64,000 bases of DNA from Rutidosis leptorrhynchoides (GCF_046630445.1 NC_092338.1:207845501-207909500), one strand, 5' to 3'; shown: positions 21,570 to 34,333, numbered from the stretch's first letter. Translations and numbers: made by a program. Notes: generated by a model from the sequence alone, not told the origin.

Positions 21570-24500
21570 TGTAGAGACCCGAACTTTTCCATGTTTATAT
21601 ATATTAATTGAGATTGATATTTACATGATTAAATGTTTCCAACATGTTAAGCAATCAAACTTGTTAAGACTTGATTAATTGAAATATGTTTCATATAGAC
21701 AATTGACCACCCAAGTTGACCGGTGATTCACGAACGTTAAAACATGTAAAAACTATATGATGACATATATATGGATATATATATATAGTTAACATGATAC
21801 TATGATAAGTAAACATATCATTAAGTATATTAACAATGAACTACATATGTAAAAACAAGACTACTAACTTAATGATTTTTAAACGAGACATATATGTAAC
21901 GATTATCGTTGTAAAGACATTTAATGTATGTATATCATATTAAGAGATATTCATACATGATAATATCATGATAATATAATAATTTAAAATCTCATTTGAT
22001 ATTATAAACATTGGGTTAACAACATTTAACAAGATCGTTAACCTAAAGGTTTCAAAACAACACTTACATGTAACAACTAACGATGACTTAACGACTCAGT
22101 TAAAATGTATATACATGTAGTGTTTTAATATGTATTTATACACTTTTGAAAGACTTCAATACACTTATCAAAATACTTCTACTTAACAAAAATGCTTACA
22201 ATTACATCCTCGTTCAGTTTCATCAACAATTCTACTCATATGCACCCGTATTTGTACTCGTACAATACACAGCTTTTAGATGTATGTACTATTAGTATAT
22301 ACACTCCAATGATCAGCTCTTAGCAGCCCATGTGAGTCACCTAACACATGTGGGAACCATCATTTGGCAACTAGCATGAAATATCTCAAAAAATTACAAA
22401 AATATGAGTAATCATTCATGACTTATTTACATGAAAACAAAATTACATATCCTTTATATCTAATCCATACACCAACGACCAAAAATACCTACAAACACTT
22501 TCATTCTTCAATTTTCTTCATCTAATTGATCTCTTTCAAGTTCTATCTTCAAGTTCTTCATATATTTTACAAGTTCTAGTTACATAAAATCAAGAATACT
22601 TTCAAGTTTGCTAGCTCACTTCCAATCTTGTAAGGTGATCATCCAACCTCAAGAAATCTTTGTTTCTTACAGTAGGTTATCATTCTAATACAAGGTAATA
22701 ATCATATTCAAACTTTGGTTCAATTTCTATAACTATAACAATCTTATTTCAAGTGATGATCTTACTTGAACTTGTTTTCGTGTCATGATTCTGCTTCAAG
22801 AACTTCGAGCCATCCAAGGATCCGTTGAAGCTAAATCCATTTTTCTATTTTCCAGTAGGTTTATCCAAGGAACTTAAGGTAGTAATGATGTTCATAACAT
22901 CATTCGATTCATACATATAAAGCTATCTTATTCGAAGGTTTAAACTCGTAATCACTAGAACATAGTTTAGTTAATTCTAAACTTGTTCGCAAACAAAAGT
23001 TAATCCTTCTAACTTGACTTTTAAAATTAACTACACACATGTTCTATATCTATATGATATGCTAACTTAATGATTTAAAACCTGGAAACACGAAAAACAC
23101 CGTAAAACCGGATTTACGCCGTCGTAGTAACACCGCGGGCTGTTTTGGGTTAGTTAATTAAAAACTATGATAAACTTTGATTTTAAAGTTGTTATTCTGA
23201 GAAAATGATTTTTATTATGAACATGAAACTATATCCAAAAATTATGATTAAACTCAAAGTGGAAGTATGTTTTCTAAAATGGTCATCTAGACGTCGTTCT
23301 TTCGACTGAAATGACTACCTTTACAAAAACGACTTGTAACTTATTTTTCCAACTATAAACCTATACTTTTCTGTTTAGATTCATAAAATAGAGTTCAATA
23401 TGAAACCATAGCAATTTGATTCACTCAAAACGGATTTAAAATGAAGAAGTTATGGGTAAAACAAGATTGGATAATTTTTCTCATTTTAGCTACGTAAAAA
23501 TTGGTAACAAATCTATTCCAACCATAACTTAATCAACTTGTATTGTATATTATGTAATCTTGAGATACCATAGACACGTATACAATGTTTCGACCTATCA
23601 TGTCGACACATCTATATATATTTCGGAACAACCATAGACACTCTATATGTGAATGTTGGAGTTAGCTATACAGGGTTGAGGTTGATTCCAAAATATATAT
23701 AGTTTGAGTTGTGATCAATACTGAGATACGTATACACTGGGTCGTGGATTGATTCAAGATAATATTTATCGATTTATTTCTGTACATCTAACTGTGGACA
23801 ACTAGTTGTAGGTTACTAACGAGGACAGCTGACTTAATAAACTTAAAACATCAAAATATATTAAAAGTGTTGTAAATATATTTTGAACATACTTTGATAT
23901 ATATGTATATATTGTTATAGGTTCGTGAATCAACCAGTGGCTAAGTCTTACTTCCCGACGAAGTAAAAATCTGTGAAAGTGAGTTATAGTCCCACTTTTA
24001 AAATCTAATATTTTTGGGATGAGAATACATGCGGGTTTTATAAATGATTTACAAAATAGACACAAGTACGTGAAACTACATTCTATGGTTGAATTATCGA
24101 AATCGAATATGCCCCTTTTTATTAAGTCTGGTAATTTAAGAATTAGGGAACAGACACCCTAATTGACGCGAATCCTAAAGATAGATCTATTGGGCCTAAC
24201 AAACCCCATCCAAAGTACCGGATGCTTTAGTACTTCGAAATTTATATCATATCCGAAGGGTGTCCCGGAATGATGGGAATATTCTTATATATATGCATCT
24301 TGTTAATGTCGATTACCAGGTGTTCACCATATGAATGATTTTTATCTCTATGTATGGGATGTGTATTGAAATATGAAATCTTATGGTCTATTATTATGAT
24401 TTGATATATATAGGTTAAACCTATAACTCACCAACATTTTTTGTTGACGTTTTAAGCATGTTTATTCTCAGGTGATTATTAAGAGCTTTCGCTGTCGCAT

Positions 24501-24816
24501 ACTTAAATAAGGACGAGATTTGGAGTCCATGCTTGTATGATATTGTGTAAAAACTGCATTCAAGAAACTTATTTTGTTGTAACATATTTGTATTGTAAAC
24601 CATTATGTAATGGTCGTGTGTAAACAGGATATTTTAGATTATCATTATTTGATAATCTACGTAAAGCTTTTTAAAACCTTTATCTATGAAATAAAGGTTA
24701 TGATTTGTTTTAAAAATGAATGCAGTCTTTGAAAAACGTCTCATATAGAGGTCAAAACCTCGCAACGAAATCAATTAATATGGAACGTTTTTAATCAATA
24801 AGAACGGGACATTTCA
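21570..24816 (+). repeat. 3' LTR of element C
   Basis: It runs from TGTAGAGACCC (5' copy: TGTAGTGACCC) to GGGACATTTCA. The preceding sequence holds TTTCGGGACGAAATT and TTAACGGGTAGGTAC, the likely plus-strand priming region. The GCAAC duplication follows immediately. Confidence 0.92.
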
Positions 24817-25056
24817 GCAACAATATCATAAAACATTATATAAGATAAAGGATAGAAGTACCAGTAGATTAAACGAGTTTTGAATACAAAAGTGACAACT
24901 TCAAGAGTCTAGACCGCTCCTAATACAATCTTTAGCGTTCTTCTCCGGGTGCTGGGTTTCCCGCACGGAGTCGAAGGCCTTGAGAGTATGACTAATATTG
25001 TACAAGAGAGAGAAAGAAGTGAATTGAATTGTGTGTTAGAATGAATGACAAAGACC

Positions 25057-25066
25057 CTTTAAATAG
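25057..25066 (-). promoter_or_regulatory. TATA-like box in LTR of E
   Basis: CTATTTAAAG on the minus strand, directly downstream of the GGCAGGCCGT minisatellite. The right LTR has the same box at 32773-32782. Confidence 0.4.
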
Positions 25067-25090
25067 ACTAGGAATTTACCAAAATACGGC

Positions 25091-25229
25091 TGGCAGGCCG
25101 TATGGCAGGCCGTTTGGTGGCCCGTATTTGGCAGGCCGTTTTCCTGGTAGCCCGTATGGCAGGACGCTTGGTGATCCGTATTTGGCAGGCCATTTCCATA
25201 CTGGCAGGCCGTATGGCAGGCCGTTTTTG
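25091..25229 (-). repeat. GC-rich minisatellite in E 3' LTR, about 10 units
   Basis: About ten degenerate units of GGCAGGCCGTATT type, 11-19 bases each, stand out against AT-rich surroundings. The homologous stretch in the other LTR (32806-32887) has about six units. It lies immediately upstream of the TATA-like box on the minus strand, the same position as the twin palindromes in the Athila-type LTRs. Confidence 0.65.
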
Positions 25230-25462
25230 ATGCTGGTCAGCCTTGATTCACTGGATCGTAACTTGATTTCTTGTCTTTCACCGTTTTCGCTCTAGAATCT
25301 TCGTTTTAGCTCCGATTCTCTTGATTCTTTTTGCACCGCCTTCGTAATTACTTGTTCTTCAAATCTATCCAATGAAGTGGGTATTTTGATGATAAAGTTC
25401 GAATCTTTGTTGTTTTTGGGTCTTAATACCGGGGTGAAAACGTAACTTTTTAGCCGATATCA

Positions 25463-25476
25463 AATATCCCACACTT
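25463..25476 (-). other. Polypurine tract of element E
   Basis: AAGTGTGGGATATT on the minus strand directly precedes the 3' LTR. Similar AAGTGTGGGAT phrases recur further upstream at about 26625 and 26670. Confidence 0.6.
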
Positions 25477-27358
25477 AGACTTTGCTTGTCCTTAAGCAAA
25501 CTCTCATTCTTAAGAATATTTTTGGCGTTTCTTTTTTAATAGCCTAAGCGGTTTGCTTTTATTATAAGAGTAAAATATAATGAGTTATCTATGTTAGGAT
25601 TGAAATTATCTCTGCAAGCATGCGAGGAGGTTACATGACATAGGCTAGCTTTCACGGGTCACTCGAATCACTCAAGTGTTTAGGCTTCCCTATAGATCTA
25701 AGAAATGAATACACTCATAGCCAGTCATACTGCACCCATTGTCATAGGCTTGATAAAGACTCAAATCCTTGCTGCTAATGCGAGAACGGTAGTAATCTTA
25801 GCTTTGTAGGTCATTTATCAATGATGGGAAAGGAGTTCTGGAGTGGTAGTGAAGTTGAAATAAAAGGGGTGAGATGAAAGGGGTAATGTGGTCTTTATAC
25901 AGACTTTTATTCGGATAGATAGGAGTGTTGAAGTATTTTGAGAAGCACTTTTGAACTTTTCTTCATTTGATAATCATTTTCGGTCGAGTTCTCTTCGGAA
26001 TTTCTCTTATTAAGTTCTGCTCCTTTTCTCAGAACTAAAATATATTATATTTTTTTTTGGAGACTTCATCTCGAGAAACTTTTTGCCAGTAAACTTTTTC
26101 AAGACCTTTGCCATGATACTTGAGAGGTTTATAACATCGGGTTTTCGGAAGGAATCTCATTTTAGGGATTTTTCAAAGGTAATGTGGATGTGGTAGAGTA
26201 GAAGTAATGGAGGTGCGGAAGGCTTATGGTTGACAAATGGCTAGCTCTTTTGATTACAACCGAATCGCGTTTTGCTGCTTGGAGATGTAGATCAAAAGCA
26301 AGTTCTGATTCTGAGTAAAGACATCGGCACTCTCAACGAAAAATAGTGAAGCATTAAAGATGAATGCTGGTCATATTTGGGGTGCCTCACCATAATCAAT
26401 TTAGGTCGATAATGCCTTAGTCATGCAATGCTCTATTAGAGATTTCAATCTAACAAGATTTCTACCTTACTTAAGCCTTATTTTTATTGACAAACATTTC
26501 AGGTTTTCAAAAATACTCTTTCAAAAAGAGTTTCTTTTGCAAAAATTTTGAAATTTGGCTTAAGGACTTGGAATCTTCGTAATGGGTTATTATAATACAG
26601 CATAAAAAAATTATACCAACATCCCACACTTAGATGAACATTGTCCTCAATGTTCCTAGTGTATCCCACACTTAGGAGTTTTAGTTGAAGATTTGGGAGT
26701 ATTTGTCTAGTGTTTTAATTGGGTGTTATCCTACACTTAGTGATAAGCTAGGATGTGGCATAATTTGAATCTTGAGCTAGTAGCAAAAAGAAAGAAATAC
26801 CCCTAGCAGATGCGGCTGGTTTCCAATCCTTGCATCTTTATCAGCTCATTTATCATTCTTTATTCTTCTACTCTACTTTATTGCACGGGTTACCTCCCGA
26901 GAAGCGCTTTTGTTTAAGGTCGTTGGCTCGACCGTAGTGATGCTTCAAAAAGCAAACATTCCTCGCTGATGGTTGTGATCTTGGTCTTCTTGAGGGAATG
27001 TGAGTCTTGGTGGAAAAATCCTGAGAAAGTGTCGGACCAATAGTGGTAGAAGATCCGGTACTTCTCTTGAAGATCTTCTGAATGATAAGTAGTGTGCTGT
27101 TTCGGTTCTTGATAAGTCTTGAAGTTCGATGAGGATATGATCCATGGCTCTGCTGGTTGACCCATGATTGTCAATCATAGAAACAGTGCTGGTGTTGATG
27201 ATTTCTCTGGTGGGATGCTCATTTCGGAGGGCTTCAAATAGTGTTAGAAACTGTATCTTTAGAATTTTTCAGTCTTCGGAATGGTGATCTCCACAGTAAG
27301 AGTCAGTAGCTTTGCACAGATTTACTAAGAGGCGAAGCTGAAAAGAAGTGAAGGGCAA
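25477..27358 (-). other. 3' untranslated region of element E
   Basis: About 1.9 kb with no ORF I can support and no similarity I recognise to reverse transcriptase or integrase. Contains CATTGAGGACAATGTTC and CTAAGTGTGGGAT phrases (near 26620-26680) of the kind found near the 3' ends of Athila/Tat-type elements. Overlapping short frames at 26914-27178 show no family resemblance. Confidence 0.5.
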
Positions 27359-30300
27359 TCATGATCCGAGCATTAATTTCACCGTCTTTGAGTATATCTC
27401 CCTACATCCAGCTTTAAATGTGAAACTAAGATCCGTGGATTCTTGGAAGATACGTGTTATCTGCTTAGTAACGTAGGTGGCAATGTTGACTCGGTCTGGT
27501 TCAAGATGAGAGAACGGATTATTTCTCCTTGCTTCTTCCATAACAACGTCTCGAAGTTCTTTGATAATTAGATCGGCGTGGTGATCAATGGTTACGTAAG
27601 ATACTAGCCTCTCTGGTGTGCTTTTGAAATTATCTCTTTTCAAGAGAGCGAAAAAGCTGTGAATATCCTCGATCATTTAAAAGTCGGAGTGATAAGTCGG
27701 GCGTCCGGTGGAAAGATCCATATGCTTCTGGATGAGAGTCAGTAGTGCTCGTTGGTTTCGTGAGAACAGAAGTGCAGATCTGGCTAAGGCATTATAAACC
27801 TTAGAGTAAATGATCTTCTGATCTCGACAGAATCTTGTCTCAAGAATAGTGCGAACCACTGAATTGTGCTCTAGTTGCCTTTCTTCGTGATAGATATGAT
27901 CGTGAAGAGAATTGATAAAGTCTTGAATGCGTTCTTCTAGGATTTCAACATCATTGTCTTCTCTTCGGAAATAGAGGTGGTGTTCTTCTCTGATAGCCAT
28001 GATTCGTTCTGTTAAGCGTAGCGAAAAATCAATGGTTGATTTTCGGATGGCTTCGAGAATGTCTTCAAATTCATCGGTATCATTGATGAAGGTGATCATG
28101 TTTGCATGTGTGGAGATAACCAGAATTCGATCTGAGGAAGAGTCCGGCTCCCCTTGATCTGGTTCGGTTGGAGAGTGCGAGTTATTAAGAATGTCTTCAT
28201 GTTGCTCTTCCTCGACATCATCGGTGTATTGTTCTTTTGAGGATGCGTCTGATGAACGGGTTTCTTTAGTATTCTGATTCTCCACTTTGATACTTGTAGG
28301 ATCAATTTCTATATCCTTAACCTCAGCCTTATCGGCCTTCTTCTTGAAGCGAATGATTAAACTGTGATCTGCCGTCTCAAGCCTCATTACTTCTTCATGA
28401 CGCTCAATGCTTGGAGCGGGTATTGTCGCAGTTTCTTTTACGTCTTCCATTTTCTCTTCCTCTTCAGATTCCTCGTCTTCCTCTATTTCTTTGCTGGGAT
28501 CCTCTTCCTCCATTTCTGGGTCGTCTACAGACTGTGATTCGACACCCATCTCGATATCATCGGCTGGTGGTGAAGACTCGTCATCGGAAGTGATCCGTCT
28601 GGTGAAATAGCAAACATCTATGTCTGTCCAGAAAGATTGGTTGGTCAGTCAATTTTGAAGGTAACGGTCTCCCCATGTGATCGTAAGATCAAGGTTTGAT
28701 TGTACACATCAATGACAGTCCTAGCCGTATTCATGAAAGGTCTTCCTAACATTATTGGTGTGTGTGTAGGTCTTCCTTAATGTCCATCACTACGAAATCC
28801 GTAGGATACAAGAATTTGTCGACTTTCACCAAGACGTTCTACTATGCCCTTAGGATATCGAATTGTGTGATCGGCAAGTTGGATTGTCATTTTGGTTGGT
28901 GATAAGTCTCCTAACTCTAATCTTTGATAGAGAAAGTAGGGGATTAGGTTGATACTTGCTCCTAAATCTGCTAGCGCATGAATGGTTCCAGATTGGTAGA
29001 TTGAACATGGAAAAATGAATCGGTCTGTATCTCCTAGCTTTGTGGTAAAGATTTTCTGAGTAATGCAGAGCATTCTTCACTTAGTGGAATTTTGTTAGAG
29101 TCTGGTATCCTCTCCTTTGTAGAAAGAAGCTTTTGGATGTATCTCTCCTGGTTGGGAACTTTGGACATGGTGTCCAGGAATCTTCCATCAAGTTTGAAGG
29201 AATCAAGCTTAGATGTTTCTTCTTGTAGCCTTCCAGGATAAGGTACGTGAACTGGAGTTTTAGGGGTCAGCTTATGAGTATATGTCAATTTGTTATTGAG
29301 CCTAGTTGACCTTCTCCGTGTTTCTTCCTCTGAGATTACGGAGTCCATTTGCTTTGCTTCTTCTATGTGGGGATTTTGGATAGTATTACTTGGCAATCTT
29401 CCATGCGGTCGGGTTTCAAGGCGTTGTGATAACTGTTCGAGCCGTGTTTCCAAACTTTTGAGCAGAGCCAATTGATTTCTCATTAGTATCTCTGTCTGAT
29501 CTTGTCTGGTTGCAGTTCTCTAATTTAACTATTGTTGCCCTTGAATGAACTGAGTTAACTGATCATCAGCTCTGAGAGTGGGGTTAGTTGCTTTTGTAAT
29601 CTGGGCGGTAGGGGAATTTTCCTCAACTGGGGGACTAGTGAGTAGAAGTGGTTGATCGTTGGTTAATTGAGATTGTTGGGCTGGATAAGGTGGATAGATA
29701 TAGCGAAAAGGTTGATTGCTTCGCTGAAATTGATTAACCCTAGGTGGTTAATTGAATCCAGGATTTGGTGGACGAGCTGGGTATTGGACGTAACAGACTG
29801 AACCGTCAGGGTTTTCGTACTCAACTTGATATTCTTCAGTAGGTTGCAGGTTGGTACAATTAACACAAGCATGAGCTTGGTTAACCTGATGTGGCTGCGT
29901 CTTCAGTTCTCAGAGTTGTTTAGCAAGAGATTCCATCTTATCCGTGAGGGATTTGATGGCCTCCGTTTGATTGTTAAGTGCAGAGAGTGGGGCAGATGAT
30001 GAAGTTGTTTCACCACTGTTCCGGTAATGATGATGCATTGTCATGTTCTCGAGCAATTCCCATGCTTCGTCCGCGGTTTAGTTCATCAGATTCCCTTGAG
30101 CGGCTGCATCGATCGTTGTCCTATGATTTACCGTAAGACCATTGTAGAAGGTACAGATTTGGGCTGACCGTTCTAGCTGGTGATTAGGGCATTTCTTCAG
30201 CAGGGTTTTGAATCGCTCCCATGTAGTGTAAAGAGATTCATCATAACTTTGTTTGAAGTTAATGATGTCATTCTTCAGTTTAGTTTGTTTAGAAGGAGGG

Positions 30301-30758
30301 AAATATTTGGTTAGGAATTTAGTAGCCATCTCCGTCCATGACGTGATGGAATATTTTTCCAATCCTTCGAACCAAGTTTGAGCATGATGAGTGAGAGAAT
30401 AGGGGAACAAGTATAGCCGGACTATATCTTGTCCTATCCCTGGCTATTTGTAGGGGTTCGAAAGAGATATGAATTTATCAAGGTGAGAATTAGGATCGTC
30501 ATTCGATAATCCATTAAACTGACAACTATTCTGAATAAGTTGGATGATGTGATGTTTTAACTCGAACGAGTGTCCTTGAATCTCTGGAAATCTGATTGGT
30601 CCTCCTCGACCTTCAATCGAGGGTTTGGTATTTTCTGCTAAAGTAACATGTAACGCCATTCAATTTCTGATTCGTGCTTCCTTGCGTGCTTTAGAGATTA
30701 TTGCGTCTGGATCAGGTACGAATAACAACGACCCTGGTCTAGATCAGGTTTGGGTCAT
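27359..30758 (-). pseudogene. Gag-protease with unknown C-terminal extension (element E)
   Basis: The first ATG of the frame is at 30758; a later in-frame ATG at 30659 follows a TGA. The gag domain is clear (RFPEIQGHSFELKHHIIQL, LFPYSLTHHAQTWFEGL, TKYFPPSKQTKLKNDI), then an aspartic protease with LADLGASINLIPYFLYQ (about 28975). After the protease the frame runs into an acidic, Glu/Ser-rich region and then a helical segment (DEFEDILEAIRKSTIDFSLR, VVRTILETRFCRD) ending at 27359. This tail of about 400 residues, broken by a TAA at 27679-27677, takes the place of reverse transcriptase and integrase and matches no family I know. Other lesions: TGA at 30746 and 30662, TAG after 30444, stops near 30078, and frameshifts near 29050 and 28850. 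Confidence 0.75.
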
Positions 30759-31178
30759 ACACTAGGTATGCCTTTTTGTTTTTAATTTTTTGCAAATAAA
30801 CTAAATTATAAAGTAATCTAAAGTAAGCTAAACTATTCTAAGGTAATCTAAGTCTAATGTAATCTAATCTAATTTAATCTAGGGTAGTCTAAAGTAATCT
30901 AAGGTAATCTAATTTAATTAACTCACTATCCTACAGTGAAATATGTTTTTGGTTCTTGCTACTGATTCCCTGGTATTTCGGTAACAGAGCTCCGCATGAA
31001 CTATTCAACAAACCAAGTGGCCAGGCCGACTACGGAGAGGCAGGATCCTTTTGGTCCCAATATAATTGGCGACTGTTCGGAAAATCCAATAACCAAGTCT
31101 ATGTATAATTGTCTTTCTTAGACACCACTAAATGCTTGTGAATAAGTTTGATAGAGAGCAGTATTGCGTGATACCAGT
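30759..31178 (-). other. Leader of element E with short tandem repeat
   Basis: No ORF is supported. Between about 30811 and 30917 is a degenerate tandem array of roughly ten-base units such as CTAAGGTAAT and CTAAAGTAAT. Confidence 0.5.
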
Positions 31179-31196
31179 TCCCCGGCAGCGGCACCA
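31179..31196 (-). other. Primer binding site of E, tRNA-Asp type
   Basis: TCCCCGGCAGCGGCACCA on the plus strand resembles the 3' end of tRNA-Asp. It is 18 bases from the LTR edge at 31215, a longer gap than in A. Confidence 0.65.
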
Positions 31197-31214
31197 AAAA
31201 CTTGTATCCTCCCG

Positions 31215-33124
31215 TGATATGGTCGAAACAGACGGTTTTTATTCGCGCGGTGTCGTCAGGCCGCTGCACGCCAGGATCAGCCACTCGTGGGACGAAGGTA
31301 CTGTTTTAAATTTATATTTAGCGGGGCCTAAATCTTATTACTCCTCATAAGTAAGGGAAGTATGACCTAGAGTCATATTTTTGAGATATCAGTAGAATCG
31401 AACCTATATTTAAGCCTAAGATAGTTAGGGAGTAGTGAATATTTATTTTGGGATTTTCTAATTTATAAGACAGATAAAGTAAATGCGATAAAATTCGTTA
31501 TTCAGATAAAGTTAAAGTGAGTGCATACTATGACTTCATCAGTTATTCTGCCGAGATTATGGAATGCTGGCTCATGAATAGGCAGAGGCCTTGTATTCAT
31601 TACACTGGTCCTAAACGCCCCTGTCATAAGACATGTCACTGGGTACTGCATTAGGCTTGAAGATTCTGAATAGACAGCAACATCCCTTACCCCTGACGCC
31701 CGTGCAGTCTTACTACAGGCATACACGTTCAGACGGCTCATCCAATTGAGCGACTTGGTTGGGTGACGTATTAACATTCCGAAATGGTCTAAACTTTCTT
31801 AAGCATAATAGAATACATGGTTTACCATATCCGAGAGACGTGATGCGTTTCAATGCTTTCGTTAATGATTGGTAAAAGATAGTTAGGCCATTAAAAAGAG
31901 TTCAACCTTAAAGAACACCATGTCCAAGTCACGCTGACTTCTATGAACACGTTCGGTTATCCTAACGGTCCAATCCTTTATGTGTCTAAACAAATAGTTC
32001 CTTAATTAACTGAGAATCCCTCAAGCGGGGTGCAATGCTTGAGACCGCGTTATGGTGCAGTGTACTGGTCAATACTAACCTGGTTCCATGGCCTTACTTA
32101 GCAGAGGTACAGCTTACAACAACCGCTGTGCTTCAGCGTGCACGTACGAAGTTTATATGCTTGGTGACTACACTAGCATGATCTAGGACTAACAATGTAC
32201 TAAGGGTCTAGTTAGATATTTCACTACGAAAGAGTCCTCAGTCGGAATCCAGAGCTTGATAGACTTACTACAACCGGTGTTTCTCAGTCGATCTTACGTT
32301 GTATCCGATAGACTTCTCTTACCAAGGGGTGACACAGATAGTGTACTCTGAATCAGGGTTCGCGACTTCCCAATAACAGATCCTATAACTACGTTCTATT
32401 AGTTGGAAAAGCGATTGAGTTTAAAGCATAATCGGAAAGCATTTCAACAACATACACAGACCATAATATTATTTTGGCATTATAACTACTTACATCATAG
32501 CATACACTAAAGATAACTACTCGCTAATCATGGCAACAATATCATAAAACATTATATAAGATAAAGGATAGAAGTACCAGTAGATTAAACGAGTTCTGAA
32601 TACAAAAGTGATAACTTCAAGACTCCAGACCGCTCCTAATACAATCTTTAACGTTCTTCTCCGGGTACTGGGTTTCCCGTACGGAGTTGAAGGCCTTGAG
32701 AGTATGACTAATATTGTACAGGAGAGATAAAGAAGTGAATTGAAGTTTGTGTTGGAATGAATGACAAAGACCCTTTAAATAGACTAGGAATTTGCCAAAA
32801 TACGGCTGGCAAGCCTTATGGCAGGCCGTTTGGTGGCCCGTATTTGGCAAGCCATTTCCATACTGGCAGGCCGTATGGCAGGCCATTTTTTATGCTGGTC
32901 AGCCTTGATTCACTGGATCGTAACTTGATTTCTTGTCTTTCACTGTTTTCGCTCTAGAATCTTCGTTTAAGCTCCGATTCTCTTGATTCTTTTTGCACTG
33001 CCTTTGTAATTACTTGTTCTTCAATTCTAACCGACGAAGTGGGTATTTTTCCGATAAAGTTCGAATCTTTGTTGTTTTTGGGCCTTAATACTGGGGTGAA
33101 AACGTGACTTTTTAGCCGATATCA
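31215..33124 (-). repeat. 5' LTR of element E
   Basis: The bounds TGATATGG and CCGATATCA were chosen because this start gives the ACTAT target duplication on both sides of the element. It is uninterrupted and serves as reference for the split left copy. It contains the TATA-like box 32773-32782 and the six-unit minisatellite 32806-32887. Confidence 0.85.
32806..32887 (-). repeat. GC-rich minisatellite in E 5' LTR, about 6 units
   Basis: Degenerate GGCAGGCCGT units, about four fewer than in the 3' LTR (25091-25229), so array length changed in one of two LTRs that were identical at insertion. Confidence 0.6.
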
Positions 33125-33129
33125 ACTAT

Positions 33130-33866
33130 TCATGCAATCAATGCAATAAGATGTGTCTAGACTATGAATGATACGTAGGTAATTTCTGACAAAAATGATA
33201 AGCAAAACTTTTTAACATGCAGCTAAGGTCGAAGTCCAGACTCACTAATGGATCTTAATAACTATCCGTTAGACACACAAATGCAAGACCTGGTTCGCTA
33301 AGACCACTGCTCTGATACCACATGTAAAGACCCGTCCTAATCTATAAGAATGAATACAATAACATATGATTACATCGTGAGGTATTTGACCTCTATATGA
33401 TACATTTTACAAACATTGCATTCGTTTTTAAAAGACTAACTTTCTTTACATCGAAAGTTGTCGCCATGCATACCATTTCATAATATCCAACCTAATCTGT
33501 CATTTACTTATTAATAATCTTGATGAACTCAACTAATCGAATGCAACATCATTCGAAATATGCCATGAATGACTCCAAGTAATATCCTTAAAATGAGCTA
33601 ATGCACAGCGGAAGATTTCTTTAATACCTGAGAATAAACATGTTTTCAAGTGTCAACCAAAAGGTTGGTGAGTACATTAGTTTAACATAATCATTCATTT
33701 TCAACATTTTAATAGACCACAAGATTTCAGATATTTAATTGTACACGTAACCCGAGTACATAAAAACACGCGCAACTCGCGAATTAAAAATCCATTTCAT
33801 ATTAGGCATTTCGCATAAACTGCATAGAGATAAAAATCATTCATATGGTGAACACCTGGTAACCGA
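33130..33866 (-). mobile_element. Element H: chromovirus leader, primer site and LTR fragment
   Basis: On the minus strand 33866-33323 is the 3' part of a chromovirus LTR, ending GGACGGGTCTTTACA. It is homologous to the LTR end of C; for example the stretch around 33841-33862 is the reverse complement of the part of C near 17540-17560. TGGTATCAGAGCAGTG (33320-33305) is a canonical tRNA-iMet primer site, then leader to 33130 with TGAGTCTGGACTTCGACC, as in C and D. Its LTR is cut by F and its leader by E. No coding part of H is visible. Confidence 0.75.
33305..33320 (-). other. Primer binding site of H, tRNA-iMet
   Basis: CACTGCTCTGATACCA on the plus strand, the exact 3' end of a plant initiator tRNA-Met, two bases from the LTR edge. 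Confidence 0.75.
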
Positions 33867-34324
33867 TGTGACGACCCGGGAATTTCCGACTAAATTTAAA
33901 CTTAATCTTTATATGATTTCGATATGATAAACAAAGTCTGTAATGTAGAAGTCTCAAAAATTTTGAACTGTGTTCATGTATTCAATTACCCTTTGACTGT
34001 TTCCAACGATTCACGAACAATTATTTGTAAATAAATATGTATATGTATAAATGTATGTATATATAATAATTTGAAATTATAAATAAATAATAGAATTAAA
34101 TATGTAAAATAGGATATAAAATAATTAAGTGTAAATTTAAAATGAATCTATATATAAATATATATGATTTCTATGAATAATTATTATTATATGTATATTG
34201 TAATATATATAAAAATATTAAATAAAGGTTATCATATTATATATGATTATTAAATATTAAATATTACATAATTAATAATATATAATACAAGTTAAGAATA
34301 TAGTTGTCATAATAACTTTCATTA
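33867..34324 (+). repeat. LTR F (chromovirus), left piece
   Basis: Starts TGTGACGACCCGGGAATTTCC, a typical chromovirus LTR opening. It continues as AT-rich sequence to the Mutator-like element; the rest of the LTR is 40826-43615. Confidence 0.65.
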
Positions 34325-34333
34325 TTAATTATT

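Larger units (their letters stand above)
14779..24816 (+). mobile_element. Element C: chromovirus (Ty3/gypsy) with F-box cassette and internal deletion
   Basis: It is bounded by GCAAC target duplications (14774-14778 and 24817-24821), with LTRs 14779-18036 and 21570-24816. The internal part is only about 3.5 kb: primer site, acidic ORF, F-box ORF, and a gag frame fused to the last part of integrase. Element D shows what is missing: protease, reverse transcriptase, RNase H and most of integrase. The two LTRs are very similar by eye, with scattered point differences and a 10-base deletion in the 3' copy near 22552, so the insertion looks fairly recent within the nest. Confidence 0.92.
24822..25462 (-). 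repeat. 3' LTR of element E, inner part
   Basis: This continues the E LTR after element C and aligns with 32537-33124. It ends in CCGATATCA at 25462, where E internal sequence starts. It contains a TATA-like box (25057-25066) and a minisatellite. Confidence 0.85.
13462..33124 (-). mobile_element. Element E: non-autonomous Ty3/gypsy retrotransposon with gag and protease only
   Basis: On the minus strand: 5' LTR (31215-33124), primer site (31179-31196), leader, gag-protease-unknown tail (30758-27359), a long untranslated part, a purine-rich tract (25463-25476) and the 3' LTR (25462 down to 13462, split by element C). ACTAT flanks both ends (13457-13461, 33125-33129). LTR ends are TGATAT...ATATCA; the left end reads TTATAT, presumably a point change. 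No reverse transcriptase, RNase H or integrase sequence is recognisable, so it would depend on enzymes from a related element. Confidence 0.8.

Noticed and set aside
25091..25229. GC-rich repeats as a possible CRISPR-like array
   Set aside because: Units are adjacent, degenerate and lack unique spacers of constant length; the setting is a plant LTR.
28407..28610. Ser-rich frame on the plus strand
   Set aside because: It is the antisense shadow of the acidic stretch in the E polyprotein.
31203..31214. TGTATCCTCCCG as the start of the E LTR
   Set aside because: Starting at TGATATGG (31215) gives the ACTAT duplication on both sides of E and a TGATAT...ATATCA terminal symmetry; the earlier start gives no duplication.
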